Part shown: positions 1 through 8,341 of the stretch, piece after piece
How the letters are laid out: every line of letters begins with the position of its first letter
Numbering within the stretch: the stretch's first letter is position 1
Source: an uncultured Rhodospirillales bacterium
GTDB lineage: Bacteria; Pseudomonadota; Alphaproteobacteria; Acetobacterales; Acetobacteraceae
Assembly (NCBI GenBank): GCA_903835235.1
Contig: CAILMF010000015.1
Location: forward strand, 62,001-126,000
DNA: 64,000 nucleotides
Direction of reading: 5' to 3'
The notes under the pieces: model-generated
What the model saw: only the letters and a program-made list of their open reading frames with translations
Told to the model about the DNA's origin: nothing
Database searches by the model: none
Translations under genes and position numbers: made by a program

Positions 1-84
1 CCACGGCGCCTGCGCCAAGGCGGGGCTGGCCAGGGTGGCGGCGGTGGTGGCGGCGGTGGCGGCAAGCAGGGTCCGGCGATGCAT
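1..84 (-). CDS. Exported protein, N-terminal 28 residues only
   Basis: Only the first 28 codons lie in the window. They read as a signal peptide with an Arg-Arg pair (MHRR) followed by an Ala/Thr-rich hydrophobic stretch and an ALA-Q cleavage site. A Shine-Dalgarno-like GGGAGA lies about 7 bases before the ATG. Bug/TctC binding proteins elsewhere in the window begin in the same style, but nothing of the mature protein is visible, so the family is not assigned. It is transcribed away from the acyl-CoA synthetase stop at 136 in the same direction and may be the next gene of that unit. Confidence 0.6.
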   Translation of the reverse strand, partial: MHRRTLLAATAATTAATLASPALAQAPW

Positions 85-135
85 GGCGTTGTCTCCCATT
101 TTGCCACTCAGGTTAGCCCAGCCGGGGGCGCCTTG

Positions 136-2184
136 TCAGCGACGAACCACCCAGGCGTCAGCGACGATGATCCCTTCGCCTTCCGGTGCCACGATGACAG
201 GGTTGATCTCGGCCTCCTGCACGTCCTCCCGCGCCGCCAATTGGCTGACGGCGACGACGGCGCGGGCCAGCGCGGCCAGGTCGCCGCGTGGCAGGCCGCG
301 CCAGCCGGCGGCGGGCTTGAGGCCCTTGATCTCGCCGATCATCTCGAAGGCTTCGTCCAGACTGACCGGGGCCAGGCGCAGCGTGACGTCGCGGAACAAT
401 TCCGCCGTGACGCCGCCAGTGCCGAGCATGACCAGCGGGCCGACCTCGGGGTCTCGGCGGAAGCCGAGGATGGCCTCGGCCACGCCCTTGGCCATGGGCT
501 GAACCAGGAAGCCCTGGAGGCGCGCTTCCGGCGCCATGCGCCGCACCCGGCCCTGCATGGCCGCGGCTTCCTGCTTGAGCGCTGCGGCGTCGGGGATGTT
601 CAGCTTGACGCCGCCGACCTCGGTCTTGTGCGCCAGGTCGGGCGACAGGATCTTCAGCGCCACCGGATAGGGCAGGTCGTGCGTGTCCTCCGGCGTCTTC
701 AGCACGGCGAAGGGGCTGACCAGGCCGAGCGCGGCGACCAGATTGCGGGCATCGGCTTCGTCCGGCTGGGCAGGCAGGGTGAAGGCGACCTCGGCCGCCG
801 GCTCCGTGATGCCGGGCGCGCGCCATTCGCTGTAGGCGCGGATGCAGTCGGCGGCCGATTCGGGGGTGCGGAAGGCGGGCACGCCGGCTTCGGCGAGCAG
901 ACGCAGCGACTGCGGCGCTTCCGGCACCAGGAAAGCGGCGATGGGCTTGGCGTGGCCGGCTTCCAGCGCGCGGATGATGCCGGCGACGCTGTCCTGCGGG
1001 CGGAACTGCGCGGAGGAGCCGATGACCGAGAGCGCGATGTCGGTGTCCTCGGCCTGTTGCAGCGCGTTCAGCGCGGCGGCAACGCGTTCCGGCTTGGTGC
1101 CGGCCAGCGTCACGTCCAGCAGGCGGCCATGGCTGTGGAAGTCCGCGGCTTCCAGCGCGGCATGGGCCTTCGCGTCCGGCGCCTTCGCCTCGATGCCGAG
1201 CACGCCCAGGCAGTCCACCGCCATGGCGCCGCCGCCACCGGTGGTGGTCATCACCCCAGCGGCGCGGGTCGGGCGGGCCAGCGGCTTGCGGCCGATCAGC
1301 AGCGGCGGCAGTTCCAGCAGGGCCTCCAGCGTGGTGACGCGGGCAATGCCGAGGCGGCGGAAGAAGGCGTCGGCCGCCGCGTCGCTGCCGGCCAGCGCGC
1401 CGGTGTGGCTGGTCGCGAGTTCGGCGCCATAGGGGCTGCGGCCGAGCTTATAGACGATGACCGGCTTGCCCGCGGCGTGCGCGCGCTGCGCCAGGTCGGC
1501 ATAGTGCTGCGGCTCGCGGATGGCTTCCAGGAACAGCAAGATCGCGTCCACCTGGGGGTCGTCCACCAGCAGGGCGGCGACCTCGCCGGCGGAGAGGTCG
1601 GCCTCGTTCCCGGTGCCCACGATGTGGCTGAAGCCGATGCCGCGGGCGGCGCCGCGCGACATGATGGCGCCCATCATGGAGCCGGACTGCGAGACCAGGG
1701 CGATGCGGCCGGGCAGCAGCGACTCCGCTTCCAGCGCGGCGTTGACGCTGCACGCGATGCGGTCATTCAGGTTGATGATGCCCATGGAATTCGGGCCGAG
1801 GATGCGGAGATTGGCTGACTTCGCGGTGGCGAGCAGGCGGGCCTGCAAGGCGCGGCCTTCCTCGCCGGCTTCGGCGAAGCCATCCGCCAGCACGCAGGCG
1901 GCCGGGATGCCCTTGGCGGCGACGGCGTTGATGACGCCTTCCACCTGCGGCGTGTTCAGCAGGATGTAGGCGAAATCGACCTGGCCGGGGATGTCGGTGA
2001 CGGTGGGGTAGGCCTTTTCGCCCAGAACCGTGGCTTCACGCGGATGCACCGGCAGGATGTCGCCGGCATAGCCATGCTTGCGCAGGTACAGCTGCGCGCG
2101 CGCGGTCAGGCGCTTGGGGTCGGAGGAGGCACCGACGAGGGCGATGCGCTTGGGCGCGAGCAGGGCGGCGTGGAGAGGATTCAT
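136..2184 (-). CDS. Acetate--CoA ligase family protein (NDP/ADP-forming type)
   Basis: 682 residues from the ATG at 2184 (MNPLHAALLAPKRIALVG); the longer open frame upstream has no family resemblance. The N-terminus is a Rossmann-like CoA-binding domain with VGASSDPKR and the sequence LGPNSMGIIN around residue 130. A succinyl-CoA-ligase-like middle part follows, then a C-terminal ATP-grasp domain (YPVALKILSPDLAHKTEVGG, then GFLVQPM and EINPVIV). This is the single-chain architecture of acyl-CoA synthetases that form an acyl-CoA from a free acid, CoA and ATP in the cytosol. The substrate cannot be read from sequence; such genes often sit next to Bug-type binding proteins in Roseomonas-like genomes, and the partial exported gene beside it may be one. 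Confidence 0.9.
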   Translation of the reverse strand: MNPLHAALLAPKRIALVGASSDPKRLTARAQLYLRKHGYAGDILPVHPREATVLGEKAYPTVTDIPGQVDFAYILLNTPQVEGVINAVAAKGIPAACVLADGFAEAGEEGRALQARLLATAKSANLRILGPNSMGIINLNDRIACSVNAALEAESLLPGRIALVSQSGSMMGAIMSRGAARGIGFSHIVGTGNEADLSAGEVAALLVDDPQVDAILLFLEAIREPQHYADLAQRAHAAGKPVIVYKLGRSPYGAELATSHTGALAGSDAAADAFFRRLGIARVTTLEALLELPPLLIGRKPLARPTRAAGVMTTTGGGGAMAVDCLGVLGIEAKAPDAKAHAALEAADFHSHGRLLDVTLAGTKPERVAAALNALQQAEDTDIALSVIGSSAQFRPQDSVAGIIRALEAGHAKPIAAFLVPEAPQSLRLLAEAGVPAFRTPESAADCIRAYSEWRAPGITEPAAEVAFTLPAQPDEADARNLVAALGLVSPFAVLKTPEDTHDLPYPVALKILSPDLAHKTEVGGVKLNIPDAAALKQEAAAMQGRVRRMAPEARLQGFLVQPMAKGVAEAILGFRRDPEVGPLVMLGTGGVTAELFRDVTLRLAPVSLDEAFEMIGEIKGLKPAAGWRGLPRGDLAALARAVVAVSQLAAREDVQEAEINPVIVAPEGEGIIVADAWVVRR

Positions 2185-2436
2185 CGGGGCTACCCTTGCT
2201 GGCCCATGCGCGGCTGCGCGGGCCAAGTTGGCTGATCTGGGCGGGCGGCACCGCCCAAGGGCGCGACAGGCGCTGAAGCGGAGGCAAGCCAAGGCCCTGG
2301 GGTTGTTTAGCCGAACTGCCGCGCGAGGCAAGAACGGCACGGAAAGCTGCGGCGTCTGCCGGATCGAGATAGCGCCGCCCCGGCTGGAACCGGCATTAAA
2401 TGCCCCAGAATAAAAGCTAGAAAGGCCGGCCAGGTC

Positions 2437-2832
2437 ATGGGTCCAAAGCGGCAAGCAACGGTAATTGTTGCCGAAAACGACCTTGTCATGCGGAAAGTGT
2501 TGCTCATCGCTTTGGAGGTGTCGGGCTACAGGGCCATGCCGGCTCTCGATGGCCTCGAGGCGATATCCCTTGTCGAAGAAGCAGAGGCGCCGAAGCTTTT
2601 GCTGACCGGCCTGCCGCTATCTGGCCTGGTCGGCTTGGCCTTGGCAAAGCATGCCATCGGCACTGGCGTGCCGGTTGTGCTGTACGCCTCGAAGCCAGGG
2701 CGGGTGGCCGAGGCGGCGGCGCGCAGCCTCGGCGTGCATCGGCTGCTGGACAAGGACCAGCTTTCGATCGAAGTCCTGGCCGAGGCCATGCATGCTGCGG
2801 CCTATGCAGCCGGCATGCCGACCGACGGTTGA
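2437..2832 (+). CDS. Degenerate response-regulator receiver (CheY-like) protein
   Basis: 131 residues with a receiver-like start (TVIVAENDLVMRKVL) and the alternating beta/alpha pattern of a CheY fold, ending shortly after the fold with no output domain. The expected phospho-accepting Asp is absent: the beta-3 segment reads LLLTGLP, putting Thr57 where Asp normally sits, and the acidic pair is E13-N14. A Lys in LLDKDQL near residue 106 may correspond to the conserved beta-5 Lys. This is therefore probably a stand-alone pseudo-receiver that does not take phosphate. No kinase lies next to it. Fold assignment is good; function is unknown. Confidence 0.75.
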   Translation: MGPKRQATVIVAENDLVMRKVLLIALEVSGYRAMPALDGLEAISLVEEAEAPKLLLTGLPLSGLVGLALAKHAIGTGVPVVLYASKPGRVAEAAARSLGVHRLLDKDQLSIEVLAEAMHAAAYAAGMPTDG

Positions 2833-2993
2833 TCCCGGCGCTGAACCCCGGCGTGTGGTCCCTCGGGTGCTCGCATGGTCACGTGAGCCGAACGGTTACT
2901 TCTGCTCCCGCCCCAGCTTCAGGCAGGATTGGCCCATGTCATTATGAATTCTTTCGTTGCATCCTCCTTGCGCGGTATGTCACGTCTCTAAAT

Positions 2994-4010
2994 ATGAATA
3001 TGCGCGCCGAACCCAGTCCGGTCAGCAACGTCGTGGACACCTCGGACCCCGAAGCCTTCTTCCATGTGGCGCGGTCCTTCCGCCCCGGGCTGGCCGGGTT
3101 TGCTGCCGAGAGCAGCGACGCGCCATGGCGCGCTCGGACGGTTGTCCTCAAACTGGGTGACCTGCGGGTGGGCTCTCAGCGCACCGGCGGATACCGGTTC
3201 AGCGGCACGGCCGACAGCATCTTTTTTTCCACCATGTTGCGCGGCAGCGTGGAAGTGACTCGCCGCAACCGTACCGAGGCGCTCGGCGCCGGCACGGTCA
3301 TTCCGCATATCAACGACCATGTCTCGCTGCGGATTGCCCAGGGCTACGAGGGCTTTATCCTCTCCTGCCGGCCAGAGGCATTTGCCGATGCCTGCACGCA
3401 TTTCTGCACCGAAGACCCCGGCCTGCTGCTGCGGGAAGTGGAGGCGGCGCCTGGGCGGTTCGACTTTGCCCGCTATATCCGGAATCTCCTGCGGCTGAAC
3501 GCGCTGATCGGCGGAGATGACCCCGCGATGCTGGCCGATGCGCGGTTTCAGCGAGAGGCCGGGGAGATCCTCATGGCTTCCTGGGTTGATACCATCGCCA
3601 GCCGGGTGCCCCTTGGCTCCACGCCGCGCGCGCGCCGGCACCTGGCCCGCGCCATCGGTTATATCGAGGCGAATTTCGCCGAGGACCTGCGCATCGACGC
3701 CCTTGCCCAGGCCGCCGGGTGCAGCATCCGGCTGCTGCAGGACCAGTTCCGGGCGGTGGAAGGACGCAGCATCGTGCAGTACCTCACCGCGCGCCGCCTG
3801 GCCCATGCCCGGCGCCTGCTGCTGCATGACGCAGACGGTCATTCCGTGACCAGCGCTGCGCTGGAGAGCGGCTTCAGCCATTTCGGCCTGTTCGCCCAGC
3901 ACTACCGCGCCGCCTATGGGGAGGTGCCCTCAGCCACTCGGGCCAATGCCAAGGCGCGGGCGCGCGCCGGGGTTGGCCGCCAGCGCCCTGCGGGTAGCAT
4001 GTGCCCATAA
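2994..4010 (+). CDS. AraC family transcriptional regulator
   Basis: 338 residues if started at the ATG at 2994 (MNMRAEPSP); there is no clear ribosome binding site, so the exact start is uncertain (a second ATG lies two codons on). The N-terminal ~200 residues resemble the AraC-binding-like domain of regulators such as AraC_binding_2. The C-terminus is an AraC DNA-binding domain with two helix-turn-helices (ARAIGYIEANFAEDLRIDAL; then SVTSAALESGFSHFGLFAQHY). The ligand is unknown. It is followed by a convergent SDR gene with two hairpins between them. Confidence 0.88.
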   Translation: MNMRAEPSPVSNVVDTSDPEAFFHVARSFRPGLAGFAAESSDAPWRARTVVLKLGDLRVGSQRTGGYRFSGTADSIFFSTMLRGSVEVTRRNRTEALGAGTVIPHINDHVSLRIAQGYEGFILSCRPEAFADACTHFCTEDPGLLLREVEAAPGRFDFARYIRNLLRLNALIGGDDPAMLADARFQREAGEILMASWVDTIASRVPLGSTPRARRHLARAIGYIEANFAEDLRIDALAQAAGCSIRLLQDQFRAVEGRSIVQYLTARRLAHARRLLLHDADGHSVTSAALESGFSHFGLFAQHYRAAYGEVPSATRANAKARARAGVGRQRPAGSMCP

Positions 4011-4032
4011 CCGTCTGGCAACTGGGCATGTC

Positions 4033-4062
4033 ATCCGTTCTGATGTTTTCACCAGAATGGAT
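4033..4062. repeat. Dispersed hairpin repeat family 1, copy A
   Basis: ATCCGTTCTGATG, four T, then CACCAGAATGGAT: an imperfect inverted repeat. The left arm matches two other copies in this window (at 45030 and 59003) and the right arm is close to theirs. This copy lacks the outer GCAA/TTGC arms. It lies between the convergent AraC and SDR genes. Confidence 0.7.
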
Positions 4063-4077
4063 CCTGCGTCAGCGCCT

Positions 4078-4123
4078 GGCGGCCACCACCGCGTTGCCTG
4101 GAGCAACAACGGTGGTGGCCGCC
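4078..4123. terminator. Perfect 14-bp hairpin between convergent genes (putative bidirectional terminator)
   Basis: GGCGGCCACCACCG at 4078-4091 is perfectly complementary to 4110-4123. The loop itself contains a smaller inverted repeat, GTTGC (4093-4097) and GCAAC (4103-4107). It sits between the stops of the AraC gene (4010) and the SDR gene (4137). No U-tract follows on either strand, so its role as a terminator is inferred from position and stability. Confidence 0.55.
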
Positions 4124-4136
4124 CTGGGCGAGTGGC

Positions 4137-5048
4137 TCAGACCGGATCCCAGCTGAACACGTCGCCGCTGCGCTCCATCGGCACCAGGCTGGAGCGGAAG
4201 GCCGGCAGCGCCACTTCGGCGATCTTCTCCGGGGTCCAGCCGCCTTCGCTGTGCATGCTGCGGATCGGCCGGTTCTGGCTGAACAGGAACAGCTCATGCA
4301 TGCGCGGCGCGAAGATCTGGCCGGTGACTTCCTTGGCCGCGTCGGAGGCCAGGAACACCGCCAGCGGCGCGTTCTTCTCGGGGCCCATGCGCATGATCTT
4401 TTCCACGCGCGCCTTCTGCTCCGGCGTCTCGGCCGGGATCGAGGAGGTCATGCGGGTCCAGGCGAAGGGCGCCAGGCAGTTGCTGCGCACGTTGTAACGC
4501 TTCATGTCCAGCGCGATGCTCTTGCTCAGCGCCGCGATGCCCAGCTTGGCCGCGGAATAGTTGGCCTGGCCGAAATTGCCGATGAGGCCGGAGGTGCTGG
4601 TGATGTGGACGTAGCTGCCGCTTTCCTGCGCGCGGAAATGCGTGGCCGCCGAGCGCGACACGTAGAAGCTGCCGTTCAGGTGGACGCTGATGACCGAGTC
4701 CCACTCTTCCGGCGTCATGCGGTGGAAGATCTGGTCGCGCAGGATGCCGGCGTTGTTCACGACGATATCGACACGACCAAAATGGTCCATCGCGGACTGC
4801 ACGATCTTCTGCGCGCTGGCCCAGGTGGACACGCTTTCGGTGTTGATCTCGGCCTGGCCGCCGCGCTGCTCGATGATCGCCTTGGTCTGCTGGGCCGGGG
4901 TGGAGGAACCACCCTCGCCGCCGAGGCTGGCGCCGATGTCGTTGATGATGACCTTGGCACCGGCCGCGGCCATGTGGACCGCGATTTCGCGACCGACGCC
5001 GCCGCCGGAGCCGGTGACGATGGCAACCTTGCCGTCAAGCATACCCAT
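4137..5048 (-). CDS. SDR family NAD(P)-dependent oxidoreductase with C-terminal extension
   Basis: 303 residues. Classical SDR marks are present: the nucleotide-binding TGSGGGVG at 12-19, NNAG, a Ser before the active site (ITSTSG) and the catalytic YSAAK. About 50 extra residues follow the usual SDR end (from roughly FAPRMHELFLF to the C-terminus). This arrangement resembles the dehydrogenase part of 3-hydroxyacyl-CoA multifunctional enzymes, so a hydroxyacyl-CoA substrate is possible but not proven. The start is favoured by AAGGGGAA upstream of the ATG. It is divergent from the ABC importer at 5306, with a 257-base gap containing a small CTTTG-GG-CAAAG palindrome at 5205-5216. Confidence 0.88.
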   Translation of the reverse strand: MGMLDGKVAIVTGSGGGVGREIAVHMAAAGAKVIINDIGASLGGEGGSSTPAQQTKAIIEQRGGQAEINTESVSTWASAQKIVQSAMDHFGRVDIVVNNAGILRDQIFHRMTPEEWDSVISVHLNGSFYVSRSAATHFRAQESGSYVHITSTSGLIGNFGQANYSAAKLGIAALSKSIALDMKRYNVRSNCLAPFAWTRMTSSIPAETPEQKARVEKIMRMGPEKNAPLAVFLASDAAKEVTGQIFAPRMHELFLFSQNRPIRSMHSEGGWTPEKIAEVALPAFRSSLVPMERSGDVFSWDPV

Positions 5049-5305
5049 GGCGTTTCCCCTTGTGACCAGTTGGACTGGGCGAAGGTTCTAGCGCCGCTGT
5101 CACGGCCCGTGAAGCCGGGGGCGATTCAGGCCGCCAGGCGCTGCGCCATGCCGGCGCGGATGCTGTGCGGTGGCGTTGGGCATGGGCGTTTCGCTTTGGC
5201 GATGCTTTGGGCAAAGTCTGGGGCGGGCTTGCTGCGGGGGCGCCGAGCCGCCTTGCGGTGGCGCAACCAGCCGGTAGTCTCCCGCCGGCAGAACACGGGG
5301 GTGGG

Positions 5306-6070
5306 ATGGCACTGGTCAGGCTTGAGGGTGTCGGCAAGACCTTCCGCGGCAAGGGCGGCAGTTGGGAAGCCGTGCGCGACTTTTCCCTGGCGCTGGAGGA
5401 GGGCGAGTTCTGCTGCCTGCTTGGCACCTCCGGCTGCGGCAAGACCACGGTGCTGAACATGCTGGCGGGGTTCGAGCCGGTGACCGCCGGGCGGATATTG
5501 CTGGACGGCCAGCCGGTGGCGGGGCCTGGCGCCGACCGGGGCGTGGTCTTCCAGGGGCATGACAGCCTGTATGACTGGCTGAACGCGCTGGACAACATCG
5601 CCTTTGGGCTGCGCCTGGCCGGCATGGGCAAGCGGGCGCGGCGGGAGAAGGCCGGGCACTTCCTGCGCCTGGTCGGGCTGGCGGGGCAGGAGGGCAAGCA
5701 CCCCGCCGAGCTTTCCGGCGGCATGAAGCAGCGCATCCAGATCGCCCGCGCCCTGGCGGCCGACCCGCGCATGCTGCTGATGGACGAGCCCTTCGGCGCG
5801 CTGGACGCGATGACCCGCGCCGCGCTTCAGGGCGAGCTTTCCCGTATTTGGGCGGAGACGAAGAAGACCGTGCTGTTCATCACCCACGACATTGAGGAAG
5901 CGGTCGCGCTGGCGACGCGGGTGGGTGTGATGACGCGCGGGCCGGGCGGCACCTTGAAAGCCGTCGTACCGGTGGACCTGCCTTTCCCGCGGGAGCGGAC
6001 CTCGGACGGCTTCATGGCGGTGTTCCGCCAGGTGCATGCGCTGATCCATGCGGAGATTCACCCGCAATGA
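5306..6070 (+). CDS. ABC transporter ATP-binding protein (nitrate/sulfonate/taurine type)
   Basis: 254 residues. Walker A GTSGCGKTT lies at 40-48, the signature is LSGGMKQR, Walker B is MLLMDEPFGALD, and the H-loop is FITHD. The short N-terminus and the FGALD motif are those of SsuB/TauB/NrtD-like ATPases. The ATG at 5306 directly follows a G-rich stretch; the longer frame upstream has no ABC similarity. The permease starts 4 bases before this stop, so the genes are translationally coupled. It supplies energy to the importer encoded by the next two genes. Confidence 0.92.
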   Translation: MALVRLEGVGKTFRGKGGSWEAVRDFSLALEEGEFCCLLGTSGCGKTTVLNMLAGFEPVTAGRILLDGQPVAGPGADRGVVFQGHDSLYDWLNALDNIAFGLRLAGMGKRARREKAGHFLRLVGLAGQEGKHPAELSGGMKQRIQIARALAADPRMLLMDEPFGALDAMTRAALQGELSRIWAETKKTVLFITHDIEEAVALATRVGVMTRGPGGTLKAVVPVDLPFPRERTSDGFMAVFRQVHALIHAEIHPQ

Positions 6071-6828
6071 AGGACCGCCTTGCGACCTTGGGCGGCTTTG
6101 CCGTGGGCTTCGCGCTGCTCTTCGTGGTGTGGCACCTGGCGGCCGTTTACCTGGTGCATTCCGTGCTGTTCCCGCCGCCGGCGCCGGTGTTCTGGCGCGG
6201 GCTGGACCTGATCGAGGACGGGATATTGCAGGAGCAGGTGGTGGCCAGCCTGCGGCGGATATTGCAGGGCTTCCTGCTGGGCAGCGCGGCCGGCATTCCG
6301 CTGGGGCTGGCCATCGGCAGCTTCCGCCCGGTGCGGGTGCTGCTGGAGCCCTGGACCGAGTTCTTCCGCTTCATCCCCGCGGTGGCGATGATCACGGTCG
6401 CCGTCATCTGGTTCGGCATCGGGGAGGAGAGCAAGGTCTTCCTGATCGCCTATACCACCATCTTCGTCATCATCATCAGCACCGCCGCCGGCGTGGGCGC
6501 GGTGGCCAAGGACAAGCTGCGCGCGGCGCAGTGCCTGGGGGCCAATCGCTGGCAGTTGTTCTCGCTGGTGGCGCTGCCGGCGACGCTGCCCTTCATCCTC
6601 ACAGGCATGCGGCTGGCCATGGCCAACAGCTTCGTCACCATCGTGGCGGCCGAGCTGGTGGCCAGCAATGATGGACTTGGCAAAATGCTCTGGGACGCCC
6701 GCCTGTTCATGCAGGTGGAGGATATCTTCGTGGCGCTGGTGACGCTGGGCCTGCTGGGCTTTGCGACCGACCGCGCCTTCCGGCTGGCGATTCGCGCCTT
6801 CGCCGGCCGCTTCAACCCAACGATGTGA
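6067..6828 (+). CDS. ABC transporter permease (SsuC/TauC-like)
   Basis: 253 residues with about six hydrophobic segments and the BPD-type cytoplasmic loop EAA-like region (AAQCLGANRWQLFSLVALPATLPFI) that contacts the ATPase. It overlaps the ATPase gene by ATGA and is followed 11 bases later by the binding-protein start. Together they form a complete importer of the nitrate/sulfonate/taurine/thiamine-precursor class. The cargo is not identifiable from sequence. Confidence 0.92.
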   Translation: MKDRLATLGGFAVGFALLFVVWHLAAVYLVHSVLFPPPAPVFWRGLDLIEDGILQEQVVASLRRILQGFLLGSAAGIPLGLAIGSFRPVRVLLEPWTEFFRFIPAVAMITVAVIWFGIGEESKVFLIAYTTIFVIIISTAAGVGAVAKDKLRAAQCLGANRWQLFSLVALPATLPFILTGMRLAMANSFVTIVAAELVASNDGLGKMLWDARLFMQVEDIFVALVTLGLLGFATDRAFRLAIRAFAGRFNPTM

Positions 6829-6839
6829 GGAAACACCCC

Positions 6840-7790
6840 ATGCTCCGCCGCTCGCTTTTTGCCGCCCCCGCCTTGCTGGCCGCCATGCCCGCCCGCGCCC
6901 AGGGCCTGACCAAGATGACCATCGCCACCGGCGTGGACCCGGCCTTCGCGCATTTCTACGTGGCCAAGGAAGCCGGCATCTTCGAGCGCAATGGCCTGGA
7001 CGTTACGGTGAATACCGGCGCCTCCGGCAGCGCCATGATCCCCTTCCTGGTCGGCAACCAGGTCAACGCCGTGTTCGGCGCCGAGCAGGGCGGCGTTTCC
7101 AGCCACATCGTGGATGCCAACGTGGTCTGCGTGGCCGAGGGCACGGCGCTGCTGCGCTGGATGGGCGTGGTGGGCCGTGGCGTTGATTCGCTGGCGGGGC
7201 TGAAGGGCAAGAAGATCGGCCTGGCCCGCGGCACGGCCAGCGAGACGCTGTGGCTCTCCATCATCGCCAAGGAAGGGCTGAACGCCGCCGACTACACCAT
7301 TGTCTATGTCGATGCGCCGGAGATGATCGCGGCGCTGGAGCGCGGCAACATCGACGCCTATGTGGTGTGGGAGCCGTGGATGACGCGCGGTACCCGGGCC
7401 ATTCCGACCGCGCGGGTGCTGATCACCAACGAGCACATCCAGATCATCCGCAACCTGATCTACATGAACAAGGGCTGGGTGCAGGCCAATGACGCGGCGG
7501 CCAAGGCCTTCCTGCGCAGCATGATCCAGGCGGCCGAGGCGATCCGAGCCAACCCCGAGGAAAGCGCCCGGCAGATCGCCCGCTTCCTGCGCCAGGACCG
7601 GGCGCTGGTGGCGGAGCTGATGACCAAGCTGGACTACCGGCTGAACCTGAGCACCGACACGGTGGCGAATGTGCAGCTGGCCATCACCCAGCTGCGCGGC
7701 ATGGGGCGACTGGGCAAGGAAGTGACGCCGGCCGAGGTGATCTGGCCGGACCTGCTGCGCGGCGTGGATGCGGCGCGGGTGCGGATTTAA
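6840..7790 (+). CDS. ABC transporter substrate-binding protein (NMT1/SsuA-like)
   Basis: 316 residues from the ATG at 6840, which has AGGA eight bases upstream; a GTG at 6825 is also in frame. The signal peptide MLRRSLFAAPALLAAMPARA is followed by a periplasmic binding protein of the NMT1/SsuA class (FAHFYVAKEAGIFERNGLDV, and the typical LARGTASETLWLSI). It is the periplasmic receptor for the two preceding genes. Its TAA stop lies in a TTAA shared with the stop codon of the convergent gene at 7787. Confidence 0.9.
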   Translation: MLRRSLFAAPALLAAMPARAQGLTKMTIATGVDPAFAHFYVAKEAGIFERNGLDVTVNTGASGSAMIPFLVGNQVNAVFGAEQGGVSSHIVDANVVCVAEGTALLRWMGVVGRGVDSLAGLKGKKIGLARGTASETLWLSIIAKEGLNAADYTIVYVDAPEMIAALERGNIDAYVVWEPWMTRGTRAIPTARVLITNEHIQIIRNLIYMNKGWVQANDAAAKAFLRSMIQAAEAIRANPEESARQIARFLRQDRALVAELMTKLDYRLNLSTDTVANVQLAITQLRGMGRLGKEVTPAEVIWPDLLRGVDAARVRI

Positions 7791-8275
7791 CCCAGCAACC
7801 ACGTCAGCAGCAGGGTCGCGGCCACCAGGCCGCCGACCAGCTGCCACTGCAGCGCGGCGTTGCTGGGCAGCTTCGGCTGCGGGGCAACCTGGCGCTTCGG
7901 CGGCTCGCCCCGGCTGCGGGCCTCGGCGCGCGGGCTGGCGGCGGGGCGCAGCACGCGGCGCTGGGGGCCGGGGGGCGGGGCCTCCCGCTTGTCCAGCACG
8001 CGTTCGCGGAAGTTGCCGTTGCTGTCCTCGGCCTCGCAGCGCACCAGCATCAGGCTGACGGTCTCGGCCGGGAATTCGCGGCCCAGCGCGCCGTATTCCT
8101 GGCGGGCCGCGGCCTCGGTGGGGAAGCTGCCGGCGATCAGCCAGCGGTCACGCACCCGGAAGCGCGTGGCCACCGTGGCGCGCAGCAGCACGTCGAAGGT
8201 GGTGCCGGTGGTGGCACGGTCCTTGACCAGGCTGGCACCGGCCAGCCCGGTTGCGGAGAGGGTAGCAGTGTCCAT
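7787..8275 (-). CDS. Tail-anchored protein of unknown function
   Basis: 162 residues, no family recognised. Residues 1-95 look like a small folded domain (RDRWLIAGSFPTEAAARQEY). Residues ~96-138 are a Pro/Arg/Ala-rich, probably disordered and strongly basic linker. The C-terminus (~142-161) is one hydrophobic helix, LVGGLVAATLLLTWLL, with no charge after it, which is the layout of a C-tail-anchored membrane protein facing the cytosol. There is no signal peptide and no visible Shine-Dalgarno; a 32-base dyad ends three bases before the ATG. Confidence 0.72.
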   Translation of the reverse strand: MDTATLSATGLAGASLVKDRATTGTTFDVLLRATVATRFRVRDRWLIAGSFPTEAAARQEYGALGREFPAETVSLMLVRCEAEDSNGNFRERVLDKREAPPPGPQRRVLRPAASPRAEARSRGEPPKRQVAPQPKLPSNAALQWQLVGGLVAATLLLTWLLG

Positions 8276-8277
8276 TT

Positions 8278-8309
8278 TGGATCATCCCGGTCGACGCCGG
8301 CATGATCCA
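8278..8309. promoter_or_regulatory. 32-base dyad abutting the start codon of the tail-anchored gene
   Basis: TGGATCAT-C-CCGG, a six-base centre, then CCGG-C-ATGATCCA: an 8+4 bp symmetric element with one C/C mismatch. Read on the minus strand it ends three bases before the ATG of the 7787-8275 gene, where a ribosome binding site should be. It could be an operator or an mRNA hairpin controlling translation. Function is inferred from position only. Confidence 0.45.
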
Positions 8310-8341
8310 TTCCGGTTGCAAAGATAGCCTTAACGGCGGAC

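Noticed and set aside
79-1818. A 579-codon plus-strand frame opposite the acyl-CoA synthetase
   Set aside because: Shadow of the CoA-binding/ATP-grasp gene; no domain resemblance.
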